The notes under the pieces: model-generated | What the model was told of the DNA's origin: nothing | Databases searched by the model: none | What the model saw: only the letters and a program-made list of their open reading frames with translations | Made by a program: the position numbers and the translations under genes | NCBI RefSeq assembly: GCF_000282335.1 | Contig: NZ_AKJM01000077.1 | Span: 1-45,032, forward strand | DNA length: 45,032 nucleotides | Direction of reading: 5' to 3' | Origin: Pseudomonas sp. GM48 | GTDB lineage: Bacteria > Pseudomonadota > Gammaproteobacteria > Pseudomonadales > Pseudomonadaceae | In this document: positions 25,939 to 36,543 of the stretch, in pieces | How positions within the stretch are numbered: the first letter of the stretch is position 1 | Layout of the letters: every line of letters begins with the position of its first letter

Positions 25939-27369
25939 ATGGCCGGCAAAACGCTCTACGACAAGCTCTGGGATTCGCATTTGGTCAAGCAGCGCGACGA
26001 TGGCTCTGCGCTGATCTACATCGATCGTCACATCATCCACGAAGTGACCTCGCCGCAAGCCTTCGAAGGCCTGCGTCTGGCCGGGCGCAAGCCATGGCGC
26101 ATCGATGCCAACATCGCGACCCCGGATCACAACGTACCGACCACGCCGGAGCGCAAGGGCGGCATCGACGCCATCGTTGACCAGGTCTCGCGTCTGCAAG
26201 TCCAGACTCTCGATGACAACTGCGATGAATACGGCATCGTCGAGTTCAAGATGAACGACGTTCGCCAGGGCATCGTCCACGTCATCGGCCCGGAGCAGGG
26301 CGCCACCTTGCCCGGCATGACCGTGGTCTGCGGCGACTCCCATACCTCGACCCACGGCGCATTCGGCGCGTTGGCGCACGGTATCGGCACTTCCGAGGTC
26401 GAGCATGTGCTCGCCACCCAGTGCCTGGTCGCCAAGAAAATGAAAAACATGCTGGTACGCGTCGAAGGCCAATTGCCGTTCGGCGTGACCGCCAAGGACA
26501 TCGTCCTCGCCGTGATCGGCAAGATCGGCACCGCCGGCGGTAACGGCCACGCCATCGAATTCGCCGGTAGCGCGATTCGCGACCTGTCCGTCGAAGGCCG
26601 CATGACCATCTGCAACATGTCCATCGAGGCCGGCGCTCGCGTAGGCCTGGTAGCGGCTGACGAAAAGACCGTGGCCTACGTGAAGGGCCGTCCATTTGCT
26701 CCGAAAGGCGCGGAATGGGATCTGGCTGTCGAAGCCTGGAAAGACCTGGTGTCCGACGCTGATGCCGTGTTCGATACGGTTGTCGAGCTGGACGCGACCC
26801 AAATCAAGCCGCAAGTCAGCTGGGGCACCTCGCCGGAAATGGTGTTGGCGGTCGATCAGAATGTGCCGGATCCTGCGAAGGAAATGGATCTGGTCAAGCG
26901 TGATTCCATCGTCCGAGCCTTGAAATACATGGGTTTGACCGCTAATCAGGCGATTACCGACATTCAGCTCGACCGTGTGTTCATCGGCTCCTGCACCAAC
27001 TCGCGGATCGAAGACCTGCGTGCTGCGGCCGTGATCGCCAAGGGCCGCAAAGTGGCCTCGACCATCAAGCAGGCCATCGTGGTGCCGGGCTCGGGTCTAG
27101 TGAAGGCGCAGGCCGAATCGGAAGGCCTGGACAAGATTTTCCTCGAAGCCGGTTTCGAGTGGCGTGAGCCGGGCTGCTCGATGTGCCTGGCGATGAACCC
27201 GGACCGTTTGGAGTCCGGTGAGCATTGCGCATCGACCTCCAACCGTAACTTCGAAGGCCGTCAGGGCGCCGGTGGCCGTACTCACCTCGTCAGCCCGGCC
27301 ATGGCCGCGGCCGCCGCCGTAAACGGTCGTTTCGTCGACGTTCGTGAAATGATCCAGGGAGCGCAGTAA
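25939..27369 (+). CDS. leuC: 3-isopropylmalate dehydratase large subunit
   Basis: Catalytic subunit of the [4Fe-4S] isomerase that converts 2- to 3-isopropylmalate in leucine synthesis, working with LeuD. The 476 aa carry the aconitase-family motifs [14 protein letters not shown] and the three cluster cysteines in SCTNSR and GCSMCLAMN. The start ATG 25939 has GAGGAAA upstream. Two bases separate its stop from leuD, so the two subunits are made from one message. Confidence 0.98.
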   Translation: MAGKTLYDKLWDSHLVKQRDDGSALIYIDRHIIHEVTSPQAFEGLRLAGRKPWRIDANIATPDHNVPTTPERKGGIDAIVDQVSRLQVQTLDDNCDEYGIVEFKMNDVRQGIVHVIGPEQGATLPGMTVVCGDSHTSTHGAFGALAHGIGTSEVEHVLATQCLVAKKMKNMLVRVEGQLPFGVTAKDIVLAVIGKIGTAGGNGHAIEFAGSAIRDLSVEGRMTICNMSIEAGARVGLVAADEKTVAYVKGRPFAPKGAEWDLAVEAWKDLVSDADAVFDTVVELDATQIKPQVSWGTSPEMVLAVDQNVPDPAKEMDLVKRDSIVRALKYMGLTANQAITDIQLDRVFIGSCTNSRIEDLRAAAVIAKGRKVASTIKQAIVVPGSGLVKAQAESEGLDKIFLEAGFEWREPGCSMCLAMNPDRLESGEHCASTSNRNFEGRQGAGGRTHLVSPAMAAAAAVNGRFVDVREMIQGAQ

Positions 27370-27371
27370 TC

Positions 27372-28016
27372 ATGAGAGCTTTTACCCGGCACACTGGACT
27401 TGTCGCACCTTTGGATCGTGCCAATGTCGACACCGACCAGATCATTCCCAAGCAATTTTTGAAGTCGATCAAGCGCACGGGTTTCGGCCCGAACCTGTTC
27501 GATGAATGGCGTTACCTGGATGTGGGGCAACCTTATCAGGACAACTCCAAGCGTCCGCTGAACAAGGACTTCGTCCTCAACGCCGAACGTTACCAAGGCG
27601 CCAGCGTTTTGCTGGCCCGCGAAAACTTCGGTTGCGGCTCCAGCCGTGAACACGCGCCGTGGGCACTGGAAGAGTACGGTTTCCGCAGCATCATCGCGCC
27701 GAGCTACGCCGACATCTTCTTCAACAACAGCTTCAAGAACGGCTTGCTGCCGATCATCTTGAGCGATGCCGAAGTCGATGAGCTGTTCCAGCAGGTCGAG
27801 GCCAATCCGGGCTACCAGTTGCAGGTTGATCTGCAAGCCCAGACCGTGACCCGTCCTGACGGCAAGGTTTTGAGCTTCGAAATCGATGCCTTCCGTAAGC
27901 ACTGCCTGCTTAACGGCCTGGACGATATCGGCCTGACCTTGCAGGACGGCGATGCGATTGCGACGTTTGAGGCCAAACACCGTGCCAGCCAGCCCTGGTT
28001 GTTTCGCGACGCTTGA
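27372..28016 (+). CDS. leuD: 3-isopropylmalate dehydratase small subunit
   Basis: Swivelling subunit that completes the LeuCD active site. The 214-aa protein has the expected [11 protein letters not shown] start, the substrate-binding [13 protein letters not shown] motif and the NGLLPI segment. It begins ATG 27372, with its ribosome site GGGAG inside the end of leuC. A REP doublet follows within 35 bp and may protect the leuCD mRNA end or mark the end of the transcript. Confidence 0.98.
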   Translation: MRAFTRHTGLVAPLDRANVDTDQIIPKQFLKSIKRTGFGPNLFDEWRYLDVGQPYQDNSKRPLNKDFVLNAERYQGASVLLARENFGCGSSREHAPWALEEYGFRSIIAPSYADIFFNNSFKNGLLPIILSDAEVDELFQQVEANPGYQLQVDLQAQTVTRPDGKVLSFEIDAFRKHCLLNGLDDIGLTLQDGDAIATFEAKHRASQPWLFRDA

Positions 28017-28049
28017 TTGATCCGAGATTGATGTAGTCAGGGCCGGCCT

Positions 28050-28125
28050 CTTCGCGAGCAAGCCCGCTCCCGCATTGGCTTTGTGGCGTATACAAAACCC
28101 CTGTGGGAGCGGGCTTGCTCGCGAA
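28050..28125. repeat. REP doublet between leuD and the methyltransferase gene
   Basis: Right-type arm CTTCGCGAGCAAGCCCGCTCC first, then TGTGGGAGCGGGCTTGCTCG, so the arms are in the opposite order to the copy at 8238 but still inverted. They are separated by about 28 bp. Confidence 0.9.
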
Positions 28126-28172
28126 GACGGCAGTTCAGACGACACCAGCCTAAACCCCAAAAGGAAGTCCCC

Positions 28173-28940
28173 ATGACCAGCACCGCCCAGCACACCCAGG
28201 TAGTCCAGAAGCAATTCGGTGAACAGGCCGCGGCCTACCTGAGCAGCGCCGTCCACGCTCAAGGCACTGAATTCGCACTGCTACAAGCTGAACTGGCGGG
28301 GCAGGGCGAGGCGCGGGTTCTGGATCTGGGTTGCGGCGCCGGTCACGTGAGCTTTCATGTGGCGCCCCTGGTGAAAGAAGTGGTGGCCTACGACCTGTCG
28401 CAGCAGATGCTCGACGTGGTGGCCGCCGCTGCTGCCGAGCGTGGTTTGGCTAACGTGTCCACGGTCAACGGTGCCGCCGAGCGCCTGCCGTTCGCCGATG
28501 GCGAGTTCGATTTCGTCTTCAGCCGCTATTCGGCGCACCATTGGAGCGATCTCGGGGTGGCCCTGCGGGAAGTGCGCCGGGTACTGAAGCCGGGCGGTGT
28601 GGCGGCGTTCATCGACGTGTTGTCACCGGGCAGCCCGTTGTTCGACACTTACCTGCAAAGCGTCGAAGTGCTGCGCGACACCAGCCATGTGCGCGATTAT
28701 TCCGCCGGCGAGTGGTTGCGCCAGGTCAGCGAGGCGGGTCTGCATACACGCAGTACCACCCGTCAGCGTTTGCGCCTGGAGTACAACAGTTGGGTCGAGC
28801 GCATGCGCACACCTGAAGTGATGCGCGCGGCGATCCGCGAGTTGCAGCAGTCGATGGGCAACGAAGTACGCGAATATTTTGAGATTGAGGCCGATGGTTC
28901 GTTCAGTACAGATGTGCTGGTGCTGATGGCAGAACGATAA
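28173..28940 (+). CDS. Class I SAM-dependent methyltransferase within the leu cluster
   Basis: 255-aa enzyme with a Rossmann-type SAM domain. Motif I is VLDLGCGAGHVS (about residues 46-57), an acidic residue ends beta-2 (VVAYDLS), and the later motifs are FDFVFSRYSAHHW and LREVRRVLKPGGV. This pattern resembles UbiE/MenG and BioC-like small-molecule methyltransferases, but the substrate is not known. ATG 28173 follows AAGGAAG at about 6 nt. It sits between leuD and leuB, separated from leuD by a REP doublet and from leuB by 55 bp. Whether it has anything to do with leucine synthesis is open. In-cluster position is the only hint. Confidence 0.92.
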   Translation: MTSTAQHTQVVQKQFGEQAAAYLSSAVHAQGTEFALLQAELAGQGEARVLDLGCGAGHVSFHVAPLVKEVVAYDLSQQMLDVVAAAAAERGLANVSTVNGAAERLPFADGEFDFVFSRYSAHHWSDLGVALREVRRVLKPGGVAAFIDVLSPGSPLFDTYLQSVEVLRDTSHVRDYSAGEWLRQVSEAGLHTRSTTRQRLRLEYNSWVERMRTPEVMRAAIRELQQSMGNEVREYFEIEADGSFSTDVLVLMAER

Positions 28941-28995
28941 GCATTTTTCCGGGCGCGCCGTCTGATGGCGCACCGACTGAATACATGAGGAAAGC

Positions 28996-30078
<1,083 letters not shown>

Positions 30079-30144
30079 TCTCTCGGGCCCGCTGCCAAAT
30101 TCAAGACAAGGTAGCGGCCCACATTTCAAGAAGGTGTAGTTGCG

Positions 30145-31257
30145 ATGAAACGTGTAGGTCTGATCGGTTGGCGCGGTATGGTCGGTTCCGTGCTCATGCA
30201 GCGGATGCTGGAAGAGCAGGATTTCGATCTTATCGAGCCGGTGTTTTTCACCACTTCCAATGTCGGTGGCCAAGGCCCGTCCGTGGGCAAGGACATTGCT
30301 CCGCTCAAGGACGCTTACAGCATTGAAGAGCTGAAAACCCTCGACGTGATTCTGACCTGTCAGGGCGGCGACTACACCAGCGAAGTGTTCCCCAAGCTGC
30401 GCGAAGCCGGCTGGCAGGGTTACTGGATCGACGCCGCTTCCAGCCTGCGCATGCAGGATGACGCGGTGATCGTTCTGGACCCGGTGAACCGCAAGGTCAT
30501 CGACCAGCAACTGGATGCGGGCACCAAGAACTACATCGGCGGCAACTGCACCGTCAGCCTGATGCTGATGGGCCTCGGTGGCCTGTTCGAAGCTGGCCTG
30601 GTGGAGTGGATGAGCGCCATGACCTATCAGGCGGCGTCCGGTGCCGGCGCGCAGAACATGCGTGAACTGATCAAGCAGATGGGCGCGACCCACGCCTCTG
30701 TCGCCGATCAACTGGCCGATCCGGCCAGCGCGATCCTCGACATCGACCGTCGTGTTGCCGAAGCCATGCGCAGCGACGCGTACCCGACCGAAAACTTCGG
30801 CGTACCGCTGGCCGGCAGCCTGATCCCGTGGATCGACAAGGAACTGCCAAACGGCCAGAGCCGCGAAGAGTGGAAGGCCCAAGCCGAGACCAACAAGATC
30901 CTCGGTCGTTTCAAGAGCCCGATCCCGGTGGATGGCATCTGCGTGCGCATCGGCGCCATGCGCTGCCACAGCCAGGCGCTGACCATCAAGCTGAACAAAG
31001 ACGTGCCGATCGCCGATATCGAAGGGCTGATCAGCCAGCACAACCCTTGGGTCAAGCTGGTACCGAACAACCGTGAGACCAGCATTCAGGAACTGAGCCC
31101 GAACAAGGTCACCGGCACCCTGAACATCCCGGTTGGCCGTCTGCGCAAACTGAACATGGGTTCGCAATTTGTCGGTGCGTTTACCGTCGGCGACCAACTG
31201 CTGTGGGGCGCGGCCGAACCGCTGCGTCGCATGCTGCGGATCCTGCTCGAGCGTTGA
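30145..31257 (+). CDS. asd: Aspartate-semialdehyde dehydrogenase
   Basis: Reduces aspartyl phosphate to aspartate semialdehyde with NADPH. This is the branch point for lysine, diaminopimelate, threonine and methionine. The length of 370 aa and the sequence match the Gram-negative form. NADP-binding [14 protein letters not shown] is at residues 8-21, the catalytic Cys135 lies in [10 protein letters not shown], and the substrate-binding Arg and catalytic His are in [20 protein letters not shown] lies 8 nt before ATG 30145. It is followed by a terminator and then by a divergent paralogue that lacks these residues. Confidence 0.98.
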   Translation: MKRVGLIGWRGMVGSVLMQRMLEEQDFDLIEPVFFTTSNVGGQGPSVGKDIAPLKDAYSIEELKTLDVILTCQGGDYTSEVFPKLREAGWQGYWIDAASSLRMQDDAVIVLDPVNRKVIDQQLDAGTKNYIGGNCTVSLMLMGLGGLFEAGLVEWMSAMTYQAASGAGAQNMRELIKQMGATHASVADQLADPASAILDIDRRVAEAMRSDAYPTENFGVPLAGSLIPWIDKELPNGQSREEWKAQAETNKILGRFKSPIPVDGICVRIGAMRCHSQALTIKLNKDVPIADIEGLISQHNPWVKLVPNNRETSIQELSPNKVTGTLNIPVGRLRKLNMGSQFVGAFTVGDQLLWGAAEPLRRMLRILLER

Positions 31258-31276
31258 TTGGCTGAAGCAATGAAAG

Positions 31277-31309
31277 AACCCGCGCCTTGAAAGAGGTGCG
31301 GGTTTTTTT
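31277..31309 (+). terminator. Terminator of asd
   Basis: AACCCGCGCC and GGTGCGGGTT pair over 10 positions (one G-T) and are followed by a run of T's, 20 bp after the asd stop codon. Confidence 0.9.
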
Positions 31310-31327
31310 ATGCGCGTCGATAATTTC

Positions 31328-31459
31328 TGTAGCAGCTGGCGAAGCCTGCGTTCGGCTGCGCAGCAGCCGTATTTCCTGAATGCGTGGTCTTCCTGAATGA
31401 TAGGGGATCCCCCAAGGCGAGGACTTCGTCCTCGAACGCAGCCTTCGGCAGCTGCTACA
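31328..31459. repeat. REP doublet (TGTAGCAGCTG family), copy 3
   Basis: TGTAGCAGCTGGCGAAGCC and the facing CTTCGGCAGCTGCTACA are inverted arms 132 bp from end to end. The inner part contains an extra hairpin CGAGGAC-TTC-GTCCTCG and differs from the other two copies. Confidence 0.9.
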
Positions 31460-31536
31460 AGGTTTCGCCGATCAATTGCCTCACCATGAACCACCCGGTA
31501 AAGTGCCGCTCCCCCCGTTTCGCCAGAGGTAGAACC

Positions 31537-32547
31537 ATGAGCCAGTCCTTTGATATTGCCGTGATCGGCGCCACCGGTACTGTCGGCGAAACGCTCGTGC
31601 AGATTCTTGAAGAGCGCGACTTCCCGGTCGGCAATCTGCACCTGTTGGCCAGCAGCGAGTCGGCCGGCAGTTCCGTACCGTTTCGCGGCAAGAATGTGCG
31701 GGTACGGGAAGTCGATGAGTTCGACTTCAGCAAGGTGCAGTTGGCATTTTTTGCCGCCGGCCCCGCTGTTTCCTTGAGTTTTGCTTCCCGTGCGACCGAT
31801 GCCGGTTGCTCGGTGATCGATCTGTCCGGTGCTTTGCCAGCCGAAAAGGCGCCGCAGGTCGTGCCTGAGGCCAACGCTCAGGTGTTGGCCAGTTTGAAAA
31901 AACCGTTTCAGGTCAGCAGCCCAAGTCCGTCGGCCACCACGCTGGCAGTGGTGCTTGCGCCGCTGATGGAGTTACTCGATTTGCAACGCGTCAGCCTGAC
32001 CGCCAGCCTGGCGGTATCGGCCCAGGGCCGCGAAGCCGTGAGTGAGCTGGCCCGGCAAACCGCCGAACTGCTGAATGTGCGGCCGCTGGAGCCGAAATTC
32101 TTTGATCGGCAGATGGCCTTCAACCTGTTGGCTCAGGTCGGAAAACCGGATGAGCAAGGTCATACGCTGCTGGAAAAACGCCTGGTCCGTGAGCTGCGCC
32201 AGGTCATGGCGCGACCTTCATTGAAGATTTCCGTCACTTGCATTCAAGCCCCGGTGTTTTTTGGCGATAGCTTTAGCGTGACTCTGCAGTCCGCGAGTGA
32301 AATTGACCTGGCGAAAATCAATGCTGCCCTGGAAGACGCACCCGGTATCGAACTGGTGGAAGCCGGCGATTACCCGACCCCGGTGGGCGATGCGGTAGGG
32401 CAGGATGTGGTCTACGTTGGTCGGGTGCGCCATGGTATCGACGACCTGTCGGAACTTAATTTGTGGCTAACGTCAGATAACGTACGCAAAGGCGCAGCGC
32501 TCAACGCCGTGCAGTTGGCCGAGTTGTTGATAAAAGACCTGCTGTAA
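31537..32547 (+). CDS. Asd-like protein (USG-1 type) lacking catalytic residues
   Basis: 336-aa homologue of aspartate-semialdehyde dehydrogenase directly downstream of the true asd. The NADP-binding start is kept (IAVIGATGTVGETL). At the catalytic Cys position, where active enzymes have a PNCSTT-like motif, it reads SPSPSATT with Pro131. The substrate Arg of the CVRVPV-like segment is Gln237 (CIQAPV). The catalytic His of GHS is Asp244 (FFGDSFS). Enzyme activity is therefore not expected. It resembles the USG-1 proteins found upstream of truA in other proteobacteria. The preserved fold and open frame suggest another, unknown function. AGAGG lies about 8 nt before ATG 31537. Confidence 0.9.
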   Translation: MSQSFDIAVIGATGTVGETLVQILEERDFPVGNLHLLASSESAGSSVPFRGKNVRVREVDEFDFSKVQLAFFAAGPAVSLSFASRATDAGCSVIDLSGALPAEKAPQVVPEANAQVLASLKKPFQVSSPSPSATTLAVVLAPLMELLDLQRVSLTASLAVSAQGREAVSELARQTAELLNVRPLEPKFFDRQMAFNLLAQVGKPDEQGHTLLEKRLVRELRQVMARPSLKISVTCIQAPVFFGDSFSVTLQSASEIDLAKINAALEDAPGIELVEAGDYPTPVGDAVGQDVVYVGRVRHGIDDLSELNLWLTSDNVRKGAALNAVQLAELLIKDLL

Positions 32548-32752
32548 AAGATACTTTGCAACAATTTGTCGAATGATTCCGGGCGAGCCTATGCTTGCCG
32601 GAGTGCTGAAGGCGAGCCACTCTGCGGGGCTTTCCGGGGCATCAACGAAATGACCGCGCGCGACGACCCTCGCCGTTGCGCGCAATGCCTTACGGCAGCG
32701 ACTATCAATACCTTCTCGCTGGCCGAGGAATGTTCAAACTAAGGATGAGCTA

Positions 32753-35365
32753 ATGGTTCAAGTTCGCAAACTGGTGTTAGCAATAGCGGCCGCCTCGGCG
32801 CTGTCCTCCGGTATGGCGCATGCCCTCGGGCTCGGGGAGCTGACCCTGAAATCGACGCTCAACCAGCCGCTGGTGGCGGAAATCGAGCTGCTCGATGTCA
32901 AGGATCTCACCGCCGCCGAAGTGGTGCCGAGCCTGGCTTCACCAGACGATTTCGCCAAGGCCGGTGTCGACCGCCAGGCGTTTCTCAATGACTTGACCTT
33001 CACCCCGGTGCTTAACGCCAGCGGCAAAAGCATCCTGCGCGTGACCTCCAGCAAGCCACTCTCCGAACCCATGGTGAAGTTCCTGGTTCAGGTCATGTGG
33101 CCGAACGGCCGTTTGCTGCGCGACTACAGTGTGCTGCTCGATCCATCGAAATTTTCCCCGCAAACCGCCGAGGCGGCTGCCCAGCCTGTACCGACTCAAT
33201 CCGTCGCCGCGCCGGTTACCGGTGCGACCAAAGCGTCCCAATACACCACCACGCCGCGCGATACCCTGTGGGAAATCGCCGCGAAGGCGCGTAACGGCGG
33301 TTCGATCCAGCAAACCATGCTGGCCATCCAGGCGCTGAACCCGGACGCCTTCATCGACGGCAACATCAACCGCTTGAAAACCGGCCAGGTGCTGCGCCTG
33401 CCCGACTCGGCGCAGAGCACCAGCCTGCCGCAGCCCAAGGCTATTGCCGAAGTGGCCGCACAGAACACGGCCTGGCGCCAGGGTCGTCGTTATGTGGCGA
33501 AACCCGGGGCAGGGCAGCAGCAACTCGACGCCACCAAGCGTCCGCGGGCTGAAGGGGGGGCGACGCAAGCCGCGACTGACAAGCTGAGCCTGGTTTCTGC
33601 CGAGTCCGGCAAGAACCGTGGCAAAGGGGCTGCCGGAGATGCCAAGGCCCTCAGCAACAAGTTGGCATTGACCCAGGAAAGCCTCGACACCAGTCGTCGT
33701 GATAACGCCGAACTGCAAAGCCGCATGGCCGATCTGCAAAGCCAGGTGGACAAGCTGCAGCGCCTGATCGAGCTGAAGAACAATCAACTGGCCAAGTTGC
33801 AGGCCGAGGGCGGTGCGCCAGCGGCTGCGACGGCTCCGGCGATGTCGGCCGAGCTGGCTCCCAACCCGGCGGCGGCACCTGCTCCGGCAGACACTGCAGC
33901 GGTTGCTCCTGCGCCAGCTCCCGAGGCAACTCCGGCGCCGACCGAGAAGCCCGCCGAGGCGACAACGGCGGCAGCCGACGATCAGAAATTCAATGAGTTG
34001 CTGACCAACCCGGTGCTGCTGGGCCTGGTGGGTGGCGGTGCGGTGGTGTTGTTGCTTCTGCTGCTGTTGCTGGCACGCCGACGCAAGGCCCAGCAAGAAG
34101 CCGAGAAGCATATGCGCATGGCGCGTGCCCTGGCCGAAGAGCAGCAATTCTCAGCCGATCTCGACCTGCCGGAAAGCAGCTTTGAAGGTCTGGAAATTCC
34201 GTCGCCGAGTGTGAAGCTGGCGACTGCACCGACGCCTGCTCCTGCGCCAGCGCCGGTCGTTGCGCCAGTCGTGATGACCACGCCGATCGCCGCGCCTTTG
34301 GTGGCTCCAGCTGGCGAGCGTTCCGACGACGTGCTGGGCCAGGCTCAGTCGCACATCAATGCCGGTCGTCTGAACCAGGCTGCCGCGTTGCTGGAGGACG
34401 GCGTCAAGCAAGAGCCTCAGCGTAGCGACTTGCGCTTGAAGTTGATGGAAGTCTACGGCCAGCAAGGCGACCGCGATGCGTTCGTCGGCCAGGAGCGTCA
34501 GTTGGTGGCCAATGGCGACAACTTCGCCAAGGTTGAAAAGCTCAAAAGCCGCTTCCCTGCGATGGCGCTGGTTGCTGCCGGTGGCATCGCCGCAGCCGCC
34601 GTTGCTGCCGAACTGGACGCGCAATACGTCAAGGATCTGTTGCTCGATGAGCCGCAAGCACCGGCGCCAGAGCCTGCGCCGCTCGAGGATGACCTCGACA
34701 GCGCCTTCGACCTGAGCCTGGATGATCTGGACGCGATTACGCCTGTGGCGCCTGCACCTGCTCCGGAGCCCGAAGTGGCGGCGCTGGCAGATCTGGACGA
34801 ATTCCCGCTGGACGACGATCTGAGTTTTGAGTCGGTGTTGCAGCAACAGACTGAAATCAAGGAAAGCCTCGACGACCTGTCGGACTTCGACCTGGACCTG
34901 GATCTCGGCGCGCAACCGTCGCCAGCGATGCTTGCAGAAGACGATTTCCTGCTGGACCTGGACGAAGGCGTGAAAGATTTCCCGGTTGCCGAGACCCCGA
35001 CTGTTCCTGAGGTTGCACTGGACGATCTGGAATTGCCGGCCGATTTCGATCTGTCGCTGGCCGACGAAATGGACGTGCCGGATGCGTTCGCAGCCGAGCT
35101 GGATGATGTCAACGCCGAGCTGGAGAGCTTGTCCAGCAGCATCGGCGAGCCGACGTTTACCGAAGCTGATGCTGCGCTGGGTGGCGATGATGACTTCGAC
35201 TTCCTCTCGGGTACTGACGAAGCCGCGACCAAGCTCGATCTGGCTCAGGCCTATATCGACATGGGAGACAGCGACGGTGCGCGCGACATCCTCAATGAGG
35301 TGGTAAGCGAAGGCAGTGCCGAGCAGAAGAGCGAAGCCAGGGAGATGCTTTCGCGTCTGGCTTGA
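32753..35365 (+). CDS. fimV: FimV, peptidoglycan-binding polar hub protein
   Basis: Inner-membrane protein that helps assemble the type IV pilus secretin and organises polar signalling. The 870 aa comprise a signal peptide (cut near AHA-L, residue 24) and a conserved N-terminal FimV domain (25-135). A LysM peptidoglycan-binding domain follows (about 163-218, YTTTPRDTLWEIAAKA). Then come a coiled coil (about 300-350), a Pro/Ala-rich stretch and one membrane helix (about 419-441). The last part is a long acidic cytoplasmic region rich in DLD/DDL repeats, ending in the conserved TPR-like FimV C terminus (LDLAQAYIDMGDSDGARDIL). AAGGA precedes ATG 32753 at 7 nt. A possible promoter is TTGTCG (32566-32571), 18 bp, TATGCT (32590-32595). 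Confidence 0.97.
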   Translation: MVQVRKLVLAIAAASALSSGMAHALGLGELTLKSTLNQPLVAEIELLDVKDLTAAEVVPSLASPDDFAKAGVDRQAFLNDLTFTPVLNASGKSILRVTSSKPLSEPMVKFLVQVMWPNGRLLRDYSVLLDPSKFSPQTAEAAAQPVPTQSVAAPVTGATKASQYTTTPRDTLWEIAAKARNGGSIQQTMLAIQALNPDAFIDGNINRLKTGQVLRLPDSAQSTSLPQPKAIAEVAAQNTAWRQGRRYVAKPGAGQQQLDATKRPRAEGGATQAATDKLSLVSAESGKNRGKGAAGDAKALSNKLALTQESLDTSRRDNAELQSRMADLQSQVDKLQRLIELKNNQLAKLQAEGGAPAAATAPAMSAELAPNPAAAPAPADTAAVAPAPAPEATPAPTEKPAEATTAAADDQKFNELLTNPVLLGLVGGGAVVLLLLLLLLARRRKAQQEAEKHMRMARALAEEQQFSADLDLPESSFEGLEIPSPSVKLATAPTPAPAPAPVVAPVVMTTPIAAPLVAPAGERSDDVLGQAQSHINAGRLNQAAALLEDGVKQEPQRSDLRLKLMEVYGQQGDRDAFVGQERQLVANGDNFAKVEKLKSRFPAMALVAAGGIAAAAVAAELDAQYVKDLLLDEPQAPAPEPAPLEDDLDSAFDLSLDDLDAITPVAPAPAPEPEVAALADLDEFPLDDDLSFESVLQQQTEIKESLDDLSDFDLDLDLGAQPSPAMLAEDDFLLDLDEGVKDFPVAETPTVPEVALDDLELPADFDLSLADEMDVPDAFAAELDDVNAELESLSSSIGEPTFTEADAALGGDDDFDFLSGTDEAATKLDLAQAYIDMGDSDGARDILNEVVSEGSAEQKSEAREMLSRLA

Positions 35366-35389
35366 GTGTTCGCTACGTTGCAAGCAGAG

Positions 35390-35416
35390 CGGCAGCCCAT
35401 TGAGGCTGCCGTTTTT
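35390..35416 (+). terminator. Terminator of fimV
   Basis: CGGCAGCC (35390-35397) pairs with GGCTGCCG (35404-35411) and is followed by TTTTTG. Confidence 0.9.
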
Positions 35417-35447
35417 GTTTGGCCGATGAATTGATGTCGTTTGCTGT

Positions 35448-35531
35448 GGCCTCTTCGCGGGCAAGCCCGCTCCCACAAGGTTCTGTGGCGTTCACAAAAC
35501 CTGTGGGAGCGGGCTTGCCCGCGAAGAGGCC
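35448..35531. repeat. REP doublet, GGGCAAGCCC variant
   Basis: Both arms carry GCGGGCAAGCCC in place of GCGAGCAAGCCC, and the symmetry extends to GGCCTCTTCGCG at the two ends, giving 30-bp perfect arms. The matching change in both arms suggests pairing is maintained. Confidence 0.92.
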
Positions 35532-35655
35532 ATTACATTCACTACAGCATCATCGGTTGTACTGGCATCCCCTCCAGTCAGCCTTATAATGCCCGCCTTT
35601 GCGTACATCAGCAGGCTGTCCCTCCTTGGCAAATATAGATAACCCGGCCGCCGAA

Positions 35656-36480
35656 ATGGCAGCCGACGGCTTTTTCCGGATCGCGCTGGGCGTTGAATAC
35701 AAAGGCTCGCGCTATCGCGGCTGGCAGCGCCAGGCGTCCGGGGTGCTCACCGTGCAGGAAACCCTCGAAAACGCCTTGTCCAAAGTCGCCGACTCACCCG
35801 TTTCGCTGATGTGCGCGGGGCGTACCGACGCCGGTGTGCACGCCTGCGGACAAGTGGTGCACTTCGACACCCAGGTCGAGCGTTCGATGAAGGCCTGGAC
35901 CATGGGCGCCAACATCAACTTGCCCCATGACGTCAGCGTCAGTTGGGCCAAGGTCATGCCGGCGCATTTCCATGCGCGGTTCAAGGCCATCGCCCGGCGT
36001 TATCGCTACGTGATCTACAACGATCAGATCCGCCCGGCGCATCTGAACGAAGAAGTGACCTGGAATCACCGTCCGCTGGACGTCGAGCGCATGGCCGAGG
36101 CCGCTCAATATCTGCTGGGTACCCATGATTTCAGTGCTTTCCGCGCTGGTCAGTGTCAGGCCAAGTCGCCGATCAAGGAACTGCATCACCTGCGTGTCAC
36201 CCGTCATGGCAAGATGATCGTGCTGGATATTCGCGCCAGCGCCTTCCTGCATCACATGGTGCGCAACATTGCCGGTGTGCTGATGACCATTGGTGCCGGT
36301 GAGCGTCCGGTGGAGTGGATGAAAGAGGTGCTGGAGAGCCGGATTCGACGTTCCGGTGGCGTGACGGCGCATCCATTCGGTCTGTATCTGGTGCAGGTTG
36401 AGTACCGTGACGAATTCGAATTGCCCGAGCGTTACATCGGTCCACACTTCCTGACCGGCTTCTCCGAACTTGGCGGCTGA
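35656..36480 (+). CDS. truA: tRNA pseudouridine(38-40) synthase TruA
   Basis: Converts uridines 38, 39 and 40 of the tRNA anticodon arm to pseudouridine. Landmarks are the start FRIALGVEYKGSRYRGWQRQ, the catalytic Asp in CAGRTDAGVHA, the GTHDFSAFRA segment and the conserved FLHHMVRNIAG. ATG 35656 gives 274 aa, the usual length. TTG 35626 would add ten residues (LANIDNPAAE), and neither start has a good ribosome site. A TATAAT box at 35585-35590 is a likely -10. The gene is on the same strand as trpF, 63 bp upstream of it. Confidence 0.95.
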   Translation: MAADGFFRIALGVEYKGSRYRGWQRQASGVLTVQETLENALSKVADSPVSLMCAGRTDAGVHACGQVVHFDTQVERSMKAWTMGANINLPHDVSVSWAKVMPAHFHARFKAIARRYRYVIYNDQIRPAHLNEEVTWNHRPLDVERMAEAAQYLLGTHDFSAFRAGQCQAKSPIKELHHLRVTRHGKMIVLDIRASAFLHHMVRNIAGVLMTIGAGERPVEWMKEVLESRIRRSGGVTAHPFGLYLVQVEYRDEFELPERYIGPHFLTGFSELGG

Positions 36481-36503
36481 CGCCCTCGAACGCTTTTGTT
36501 ACC

Positions 36504-36522
36504 ATCCGGGACTTTCCCGGAT
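36504..36522 (+). other. Perfect hairpin in the truA-trpF gap
   Basis: ATCCGGGA-CTT-TCCCGGAT, an 8-bp stem with a 3-nt loop, 21 bp before the trpF start. It has no T run, so it is unlikely to be a simple terminator. It might affect mRNA stability or trpF translation. Confidence 0.45.
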
Positions 36523-36543
36523 TTGTCTTGGAGTTGTATCGAC

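Noticed and set aside
32939..35476. Long minus-strand frames opposite fimV
   Set aside because: They mirror the repetitive Ala/Pro/Asp coding of fimV, giving Ser- and Arg-rich nonsense without motifs.
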